Of a stretch of DNA of 12,044 bases, positions 7,354 to 12,044 are shown one piece after another. Made by a program: the position numbers and the translations under genes. Position 1 is the first letter of the stretch. Each line of letters opens with the position of its first letter. Source of the stretch: CAYQOX01 sp964419335 (GTDB taxonomy: Bacteria; Hinthialibacterota; Hinthialibacteria; Hinthialibacterales; Hinthialibacteraceae). The notes beneath the pieces were generated by a model. That model saw only the letters and a list, made by a program, of their open reading frames with translations. It ran no database searches and had not been told where the DNA came from. The stretch covers positions 1 to 12,044 of the forward strand of contig CAYQOX010000085.1 of assembly GCA_964419335.1 (NCBI GenBank), in the 5' to 3' direction.

Positions 7354-8471
7354 TGTGGTTTCCGTAAGAAAAATGCATCCAAGGAATTCAGGAATCGCTC
7401 GTTTTCTTCTGAAGTTCTTGATCCAACTCGAAAATAGGTTCGATCTAATCCAATAAAATCATCACACTGGCGTATCATGATGCCTTGCTGTCCAAGAAAA
7501 GCAAAAAACGCATTTGCCATTTTTATACTCGACACTTGAAAGAGAAAGTAACTTGTAGATGATGGGAAGGTTTCTAGATCATCATGTTTTTGCGCTGTAT
7601 TCATCATTCGCCGGGTTTCGCACAGCCAATGGTCTTTTTGACGATTAAAATGATCTGCATTGTTCAATACCCACTCTCCAGCGCATAAAGCCAAAGTATT
7701 GAGAGACCATGGCGGAAGATATCGTGAAATGCGTTCCGCGGTATCAGGATGAGTGAGGGCGTAACCAACACGCAAACCCGCCAAGCCGAAGTATTTTGTC
7801 AGTGACCTCAAAACGATTAAGTTTCGATAATTCTCAATCCATTTAGCCACGGAACGGTCCGGAACGAAATCAATAAACGCTTCATCGATAACGAGCAAAC
7901 TGTCGTTCCGCTCACTCTGTTTGAGAATTCCATGAAGCGTATCATTCGGGATTAACGTTCCTGTAGGATTGTTTGGATTACAAACAAAAATCAGTTGATT
8001 GTTTTGGCTCAATTTTATCAATGAATTCACATTAATGCCGTAATTTTTGGCTTCAAGACAAAATAGAGAAGCATGCTTCTTAGAGTAAACCGCAGATGCT
8101 CTTCGGTACTCGTTAAATGTTGGTTCAAATGTAACCACGCTATCATAATACGGGGAAGAACATAGAGCATATACCAATTGAATCGATCCCCCAGCAGGAA
8201 CAACACAATCGCGAGAAACAGCATAATGCGCGGCCACAGCATCTCTGAACCGTTCTGAATGGATATCTGGATAATATGAAATATTACCCAACTCTTTTAT
8301 AAGATGTTTTCTCAAACCACGCGGGACATCATACGGCCAAGTATTGACGCTTAGATCGAGAATCGTGTCTTGATCGTGACCGAATTGATTAGCGAATGAC
8401 GATATATCTCCACCATGTTTATATTGATTCATAAGAGGTGATGTTTCAGTTCGTTTCAGTAAAGAAGCCAA
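7347..8471 (-). CDS. cobC: L-threonine-O-3-phosphate decarboxylase (PLP aminotransferase fold)
   Basis: Makes (R)-1-amino-2-propanol O-2-phosphate, the linker of the lower loop of cobalamin, from threonine phosphate. The product is a class I/II PLP enzyme related to histidinol-phosphate aminotransferase. Features are the N-terminal KHGGDI motif typical of CobC/CobD proteins, CNPNNPTG at 164-171, the cofactor-binding Asp196 in VIDEAF, the Schiff-base Lys226 in SLTKYFGLAGLRVGY and the substrate-carboxylate Arg in YFRVGSR near 346-352. Start choice is uncertain. TTG at 8471 gives 374 residues and overlaps the preceding gene by 16 bases. ATG at 8432 (MNQYKHGGDI) fits the family N terminus better but has no clear ribosome site and leaves a 23-base gap. 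The downstream neighbour is the enzyme that uses its product. Named cobD in Salmonella. Confidence 0.94.
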   Translation of the reverse strand: MASLLKRTETSPLMNQYKHGGDISSFANQFGHDQDTILDLSVNTWPYDVPRGLRKHLIKELGNISYYPDIHSERFRDAVAAHYAVSRDCVVPAGGSIQLVYALCSSPYYDSVVTFEPTFNEYRRASAVYSKKHASLFCLEAKNYGINVNSLIKLSQNNQLIFVCNPNNPTGTLIPNDTLHGILKQSERNDSLLVIDEAFIDFVPDRSVAKWIENYRNLIVLRSLTKYFGLAGLRVGYALTHPDTAERISRYLPPWSLNTLALCAGEWVLNNADHFNRQKDHWLCETRRMMNTAQKHDDLETFPSSTSYFLFQVSSIKMANAFFAFLGQQGIMIRQCDDFIGLDRTYFRVGSRTSEENERFLNSLDAFFLRKPQC

Positions 8472-9745
8472 TGATCGATATCTGTTTCATCCGTTGAACG
8501 CACTTTTATGGCATACATTCCATCCCATCCATGTTCAATCCACGCGACTGCGGTTTTTCCGTTCATCGGATGAGATGAAATCGAAGGCGTTCGCGCATCT
8601 TGATTCATCTGGCTGAGAACGGCGCGATGGCCGATTTCCATCATTTGCGGATTAACATGAGCCATAGCGATTTGATGGATGCCTCCAAGATCTTCCTGCC
8701 ACACGACGATGACTTCAGAGGGCGATAAATATGCCGCGCATGGCTGTGAAGCACTGAGCGTCCCATCATTGACGACGAGCGGTCCGCGCCATTCTTCTCC
8801 CAGAGGTTTGTAGTGCAGATTGATCCGGTACATTCCATCCACATATTCTGGATAAACAACCATCAGGTTGCCTTCCGAATCGGAAATCAACCGTGCGGGA
8901 TCATTGAATCGACCTCCTTTGTCTGCAATCGATTCAACCGGAGAAAGGATTCCATTCGCGGAAGCCGTCAAACCTTGTAATTGAAATGCTCCTTGCCAGC
9001 CCCGAAGGAATCCCCAAATGACGGAGATCAAACCATCCGGCAGCGCCGCAAGATCGGGCAACCAATTGGAGGTATAATTGTCTGGATTCTGCTCAACCGA
9101 TGTGATCCGAAAAGACTCGATCCCTTCCTGGTCAGGGAAAACGCCATTCTCATCCGAACTAATGAGATATATATCGGCGTTGTTTCCATTCCTGGTAAAA
9201 TCATACCAGGTGACGCACAAACGGTTATCCGGTCCGACTACGATCTGAGGAACATAACCGTTATCGCCTTGATGACCTGCATTGGTTGTTGTCAAACGGA
9301 TATCGGATGATGAAAACGAACCGTTAACAGACTTTTGATCGTAATAGATCTCAACATTGTCAATATAATTTCCCGCCGATGTGGTATGCCGGTAATCTTG
9401 CCAAACCACATGTAGCAAGTCATTGGCGTCGATCACAAGCGAAGGATGTCTTCCCCCACCCAACGAGCCGCTGTCGACCCGGACGGGAAAAGAGGCCTTA
9501 TGATCCTCGATGACTTGATAAAAAATTTGATTGCGCGGTGGATTGGATGATTCATCAGGTATTCCATACACGATATGAGTATGCCCCTTCGAATCGACAC
9601 CGATTGAACCTCTCGTATTCCTTGCGAACTCAATGGCTGATTCGCTGGTGAATACAACGATTTCTTCGTCGAATTCCAGCGCCTTCGCCTCGAAGCTTAG
9701 GAACGTGAAAAGTATTACAAAAAAAGTTTGTATTTTCATCGCCAT
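8456..9745 (-). CDS. Secreted seven-repeat beta-propeller-like protein, paralogue 2
   Basis: Function unknown. The 429-residue product has a signal peptide (about residues 1-22, cleavage plausible after AKA) and no lipobox. Seven blade-like motifs recur about every 50-65 residues: HTHIVYG (55-61), LHVVWQDYR (111-119), LCVTWYDF (176-183), ISVIWGF (240-246), LMVVYPEY (294-301), VIVVWQED (345-352) and TAVAWIEH (398-405). It shares many positions with the protein at 3964-5295, especially ARNTRGSI, the P-V-R-V-D-S-G stretch, the GG-H-PSL stretch, the QDYRHTT blade and VTWYDF, so the two arose by duplication. Similarity looks strongest in the N-terminal half. Start ATG at 9745 follows GAGG by 7 bases; Met3 is an alternative. 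It lies 4 bases after the DUF4430 gene in unit A. A corrinoid-binding or complex-scaffolding role at the cell surface is inferred only from its riboswitch-controlled context. Confidence 0.85.
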   Translation of the reverse strand: MAMKIQTFFVILFTFLSFEAKALEFDEEIVVFTSESAIEFARNTRGSIGVDSKGHTHIVYGIPDESSNPPRNQIFYQVIEDHKASFPVRVDSGSLGGGRHPSLVIDANDLLHVVWQDYRHTTSAGNYIDNVEIYYDQKSVNGSFSSSDIRLTTTNAGHQGDNGYVPQIVVGPDNRLCVTWYDFTRNGNNADIYLISSDENGVFPDQEGIESFRITSVEQNPDNYTSNWLPDLAALPDGLISVIWGFLRGWQGAFQLQGLTASANGILSPVESIADKGGRFNDPARLISDSEGNLMVVYPEYVDGMYRINLHYKPLGEEWRGPLVVNDGTLSASQPCAAYLSPSEVIVVWQEDLGGIHQIAMAHVNPQMMEIGHRAVLSQMNQDARTPSISSHPMNGKTAVAWIEHGWDGMYAIKVRSTDETDIDHWLLY

Positions 9746-9749
9746 GCTG

Positions 9750-10586
9750 CTACCTCATAAATTCCCAGCCGGAGACGTTCGAGGTTTGCCCCAGGATATC
9801 TTCACGGATTACCGGAGGTTGAACGGAGCCCCAAACGGCATAGAAATAACCATACACATCGTTGTCACGAACGACCGCTTTACTTGCGCCCACCGGAGCA
9901 CTGAACCAGGTATCATCGTCAGCGAGTATGTTGAAGTTCCAATATCGTCCCTCTGGATCACCAAAACAGTCATTTGCAGGCATGCCTTCTCCATCGATGG
10001 AGCATATACTAGTTCCCCATGAACTTTCGCTTGTGATTAAATCCAAACCGCTTTTTTGCAACAGCTGAACACCGGTAATGGTTTCGCCGGGAAATGCCAC
10101 CACGCGGACAACGCGCCGTCCGTTGCTGTGATCGATCACCAGGCCGGCAACACTGATGATTTCGCAAACATCGGCGAAGGTTTTTTGCGGAGGTTTCTTT
10201 TCATCCCATGGGCCGAAAACAAAACCGAAAATAGTCCCATCCCTCGCTTCTGCCGAGGAAACGCCGACATCCGACATAACCCAATCGCTCCCATCGTGTT
10301 GATAGAAGTTCCAAAACCAACCCTCAGGATGGCTTTCACCAGCGGGAACACCATCATCATGAATAAACTTGACGGAAGTGCCCCACGATTTCTGTTCAGT
10401 AATCAACTGAAAACCGGAACGCTGTAGCAACTCATCCACTAGGATCATTTCTTCTTCAAACTCGATGCAACGCGTGATCACTTCACCGGTCGAATTTTGG
10501 ATAACCAATCCGGCTTTGCTTGAAGCCAACGCAGCGAACGGTAACAATACGATCAGCCCAAATACACCTAGCCATACTCGTTTCAT
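9750..10586 (-). CDS. Secreted tandem DUF4430 (transcobalamin-like beta-grasp) protein
   Basis: First gene behind the first cobalamin riboswitch. The 278-residue product has a signal peptide (residues 1-21, ALA then SS) and no lipobox. It then has two homologous repeats, about 25-127 and 147-252. Each starts AGLVI, has an L-L-Q-[RK]-SG step, an LIT...SWGTS step, a DG-[EV] turn, a W-N-F strand near [EG]-R-[YF]-W, then VG[VA]S, a [D]-[GN] turn and a final [YF]-x-[FY] strand before a Trp. This pattern fits DUF4430, the domain related to the C-terminal beta-domain of transcobalamin and intrinsic factor, which contacts cobalamin in those proteins. Repeat 2 has Cys195 and Cys207 flanking the DG turn, a possible disulfide; repeat 1 lacks them. 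AAGGAG lies 5 bases before the ATG. Direct corrinoid binding is a strong inference, not shown. Confidence 0.85.
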   Translation of the reverse strand: MKRVWLGVFGLIVLLPFAALASSKAGLVIQNSTGEVITRCIEFEEEMILVDELLQRSGFQLITEQKSWGTSVKFIHDDGVPAGESHPEGWFWNFYQHDGSDWVMSDVGVSSAEARDGTIFGFVFGPWDEKKPPQKTFADVCEIISVAGLVIDHSNGRRVVRVVAFPGETITGVQLLQKSGLDLITSESSWGTSICSIDGEGMPANDCFGDPEGRYWNFNILADDDTWFSAPVGASKAVVRDNDVYGYFYAVWGSVQPPVIREDILGQTSNVSGWEFMR

Positions 10587-10652
10587 GATGAATCTCCTTG
10601 AAATAATAGTGTATTCAGGAATAAGAGGAGGGTATTCGATGTGCAGAAATTC

Positions 10653-10688
10653 AAAAAAAAATCCCAGTCACCGGAGGATGAACTGGGA
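10653..10688 (-). terminator. Intrinsic terminator between riboswitch A and its first gene
   Basis: On the minus strand, TCCCAGT (10688-10682) pairs perfectly with ACTGGGA (10668-10662) across a 13-base loop and is followed by nine T (10661-10653). It lies between the aptamer and the first gene's ribosome site, the expected place for a transcription-attenuating expression platform. A leader segment GTCACC (10739-10734) is complementary to GGTGAC (10672-10667) at the loop and 3' arm, and is a candidate antiterminator strand. Confidence 0.85.
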
Positions 10689-10750
10689 GTGCTTGATTTC
10701 TGGGTTGCAAGCCACGCTCTCAATTCCCGAAGAGGTGACAATTCTTAATG

Positions 10751-10890
10751 AGGCAGGTTTCCTGACTTCCGGGCTTTACTAACCTACTCCCACACCTTCT
10801 CATCCATTTGGATAATGGTTATGAGGTTTCGTTCCCGGTTACAGTGGCGGGACCGCGCCGGATTCACACCGGCTTCCCTTTTCAACCACC
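10751..10890 (-). promoter_or_regulatory. Cobalamin riboswitch A (leader of DUF4430-propeller-cobC-cobD)
   Basis: The minus strand reads GGGAAGCCGGTGTGAATCCG, GCGCGGTCCCGCCACTGTAA, a variable stem (AACCATTATCCAAATGGATG), then AAGCCCGGAAGTCAGGAAAC CTGCC ending in a full-consensus B12 box (10768-10752). All conserved core elements of the AdoCbl riboswitch are present in order. The first gene starts 165 bases after the box, with a terminator between. Outer helix boundaries are approximate. The core region is nearly identical to that of riboswitch B, while the variable arms differ. Confidence 0.96.
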
Positions 10891-10925
10891 AGATGGCGGT
10901 CACCACATCAAGTTATGTCGCTTAT

Positions 10926-10954
10926 ACTTTAAAGGCAGAGGGCAAGCAGGTCAA
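10926..10954 (-). promoter_or_regulatory. Candidate sigma70-like promoter of unit A
   Basis: On the minus strand, TTGACC (10954-10949) is followed after 17 bases by TAAAGT (10931-10926). This predicts a start near 10919, about 40 bases before the aptamer core. The -35 matches five of six consensus bases and the -10 four of six. It is the best pair I see upstream of riboswitch A, but weaker than the unit B promoter. Confidence 0.5.
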
Positions 10955-11438
10955 GACCCTCGCACGGGAAGGAACGAGATAGAACTTCAACGTTGACCAA
11001 GAGCAATGAAACGGAGGTATTTTGAATTTTTGGAGGCCTAGGCATATACTCGGGATGCTATAAAAAGAGAGATGGGGGGCGCCCCTATCGGACCGTCCCC
11101 GAAACCCAACCGTCACACATACGCTAGGTTATCTCTTGATGGGTTGCTCTCCAGCAGAGCCCCTCTCCATTTCGCCTGGTAGTATGAATATTGGCTTTCT
11201 CAAAGAGAACTTGATCGATTTTAGGTTGAGTGCCTATCGATTTGTGTTTCCTTCGATCTCAAGTTTGCAAAAAAAATCCAAAGATCGCTCTTACGGAATG
11301 CCGTTCAAATGAGGTAAAAAAAACTAAATGAAAAGTGACTCAAAAACAAAACGCGAAATGGCTCACTTTTAAAGCGCTGTTAACAGTCAAGCCTGCCGAT
11401 CCTTAGGAGTTATACTAATAGCAGGGAGGATAACTTTT
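10955..11438. other. Intergenic stretch without a convincing gene
   Basis: I see no supportable coding region here. A 64-codon minus-strand open frame at 10922-11116 overlaps the unit A promoter and has no ribosome site or recognisable motif. The region holds a GC-rich hairpin followed by a T-run (minus strand, 11090-11062) and a wide-loop inverted repeat AAAAGTGA/TCACTTTT (11331-11338 and 11363-11370). It may be accessory or decayed DNA separating the cobalamin locus from the IS remnant. Confidence 0.6.
11062..11090 (-). terminator. Possible terminator hairpin upstream of unit A
   Basis: The minus strand reads GATAGGGGCGCCCCCCATC followed by TCTCTTTTT. A short GC-rich stem with GAT/ATC at its base precedes a T-rich tract. 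It would stop minus-strand transcripts coming from the right before the riboswitch A promoter. The loop is tight and the tract is interrupted, so this is tentative. Confidence 0.3.
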
Positions 11439-11744
11439 CTATTTACTATCGGAGTGATATATTTCATTGCTTAAATGAACACGTCTCCAAGTTATCCTAC
11501 TGAATTGGTCTTCCTTCTTGGGTAGATATTCGTAATTTTCCAGCCATTCATCAATATATTTTAAAATACGTTTCTGAAGCGATTTTTTTGGTGTGTGTCT
11601 TCGACGCCTCCAGCCTCTTATGGTGCTGACATCCACCCCAAAAACTTCTGCGCATTTTGGTTCTGATAAACCATTACTGTAACGAAAATATTCAATCTTC
11701 TCATAAAAGTTTGTCGGTCGAGGGAGTGGATTGTAACCGAGGAA
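11439..11744 (-). pseudogene. 5'-truncated tandem helix-turn-helix (XRE-like) regulator
   Basis: The minus strand encodes about 101 residues before a TAG. Reading from 11744 it begins FLGYNPLPRPTNFYEKIEYF and continues RYSNGLSEPKCAEVFGVDVS, then TIRGWRRRRHTPKKSLQKRI. The GLSEPKCAEVFGVDVSTIRGW part is a typical XRE helix-turn-helix. An FLGYNP linker before a second HTH is characteristic of small proteins with two tandem HTH domains, so this looks like the C-terminal half with the first HTH lost. There is no start codon with a ribosome site at the 5' end. A GTG at 11636 would cut into the HTH. The frame runs into the transposase remnant and meets TGA at 11768. The polar tail after the HTH (LENYEYLPKKEDQF) is unassigned. 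Confidence 0.6.
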
Positions 11745-12044
11745 TGACAGACTATGTTTTGGCGCTCAAAGGGAACCAACAAGGATTGTATGATGAAATG
11801 TACGGCATCTGCATCTTTCAGAAGGCGCATGAATCCAATTTTGAAGAGCTGAAGTGGAGTGAATATCATACCGAGGCCAAGTCTCATGGCCGTCGAGAGA
11901 ATCGCCATTATTGAATAATTGAACTCTCAGGTAATTTGGAACAGGCGAACAACTGGCCAAAATTAACTATGATTGGCATGGCGGAATCGATCAGATAAAA
12001 AGCCGGTCAGGATGAGACACGTAAATACCTGTTTTATATTTCCA
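11745..12044 (+). pseudogene. Degraded ISAs1-family transposase fragment
   Basis: The plus-strand frame reads MTDYVLALKGNQQGLYDEM, then SHGRRENRHY, then after a TGA (11912-11914) NWPKLTMIGMAESIR, then after a TAA (11996-11998) ETRKYLFYIS. The order DYVLALKGNQ, HGR-x-E-x-R-x-Y, W-x-x-L-x-x-IGM-x-ES-x-R, ETRxYxIS is the central to C-terminal DDE region of ISAs1-type transposases (DDE_Tnp_1 group). The N-terminal third is absent and there are two in-frame stops, so it is inactive. The TGA falls where a Trp is common after RxY, consistent with a TGG to TGA change. The 3' end continues past the window. No terminal inverted repeat or target duplication is identified. Confidence 0.8.

Noticed and set aside
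10922..11116. Minus-strand 64-codon open frame upstream of riboswitch A
   Set aside because: It overlaps the candidate promoter, has no ribosome site, no recognisable motif and an unnatural composition for a protein.
11214..11241. ATCGAT...ATCGAT palindrome pair with AGG/CCT
   Set aside because: Short and bulged with no gene attached; expected by chance in AT-rich intergenic DNA.
11331..11370. Inverted repeat AAAAGTGA/TCACTTTT as a terminator
   Set aside because: The loop is over 20 bases, the stem is AT-rich and the T-run lies several bases away, so it is not listed as a terminator.
11657..11744. Upstream part of the plus-strand open frame before the transposase fragment
   Set aside because: These bases are better explained as the opposite strand of the HTH gene; transposase similarity starts only near the DYVLALKGN segment.

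Overview
The window is a cobalamin (vitamin B12) locus. All eight intact genes lie on the minus strand, in two consecutive units that each begin with a cobalamin riboswitch. The right-hand end is unrelated accessory DNA. The organism is very probably a Gram-negative-type (diderm) bacterium: there is an exported substrate-binding protein without a lipobox, a type IV/II pseudopilin, and secreted proteins without lipid anchors. The Cys-containing pseudopilin and the secreted repeat proteins recall PVC-like or deeply branching candidate phyla, but no rRNA or other marker is present, so the phylum is a guess.

Unit A, read right to left (about 10920 to 6337): promoter, cobalamin riboswitch (10890-10751), intrinsic terminator (10688-10653), a secreted protein with two tandem transcobalamin-like DUF4430 beta-grasp repeats (10586-9750), a secreted protein with seven propeller-like repeats (9745-8456), cobC threonine-phosphate decarboxylase (8471-7347) and cobD/cbiB adenosylcobinamide-phosphate synthase (7353-6337). 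Genes overlap or nearly abut throughout.

Unit B (about 6348 to 1): a strong sigma70-like promoter inside the last codons of cobD, a second cobalamin riboswitch (6310-6158), a pseudopilin (6024-5311), a second seven-repeat secreted protein paralogous to the first (5295-3964), cobO corrinoid adenosyltransferase (3964-3386), cobQ cobyric acid synthase (3389-1863), a BtuF-type corrinoid-binding protein (1856-975) and a BtuC-type permease (978-1). The stop codon of btuC is at the window edge. An ATPase gene (btuD) would be expected just outside.

Together the recognised genes import corrinoids across the inner membrane, adenosylate them, amidate the ring to cobyric acid, and build and attach the aminopropanol arm. 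The four unexplained genes (DUF4430 tandem, two propeller-like proteins, pseudopilin) are all exported and occupy the two promoter-proximal positions of each riboswitch-controlled unit. The most interesting reading is that they form an undescribed cell-surface corrinoid capture apparatus, perhaps analogous to the BtuG propeller of Bacteroides. No TonB-dependent BtuB receptor is present in the window.

The right end (about 10955-12044) has no intact gene. It holds an intergenic stretch with hairpins, a 5'-truncated tandem-HTH (XRE-like) regulator on the minus strand, and a degraded ISAs1-family transposase fragment on the plus strand, with the junction near 11744.
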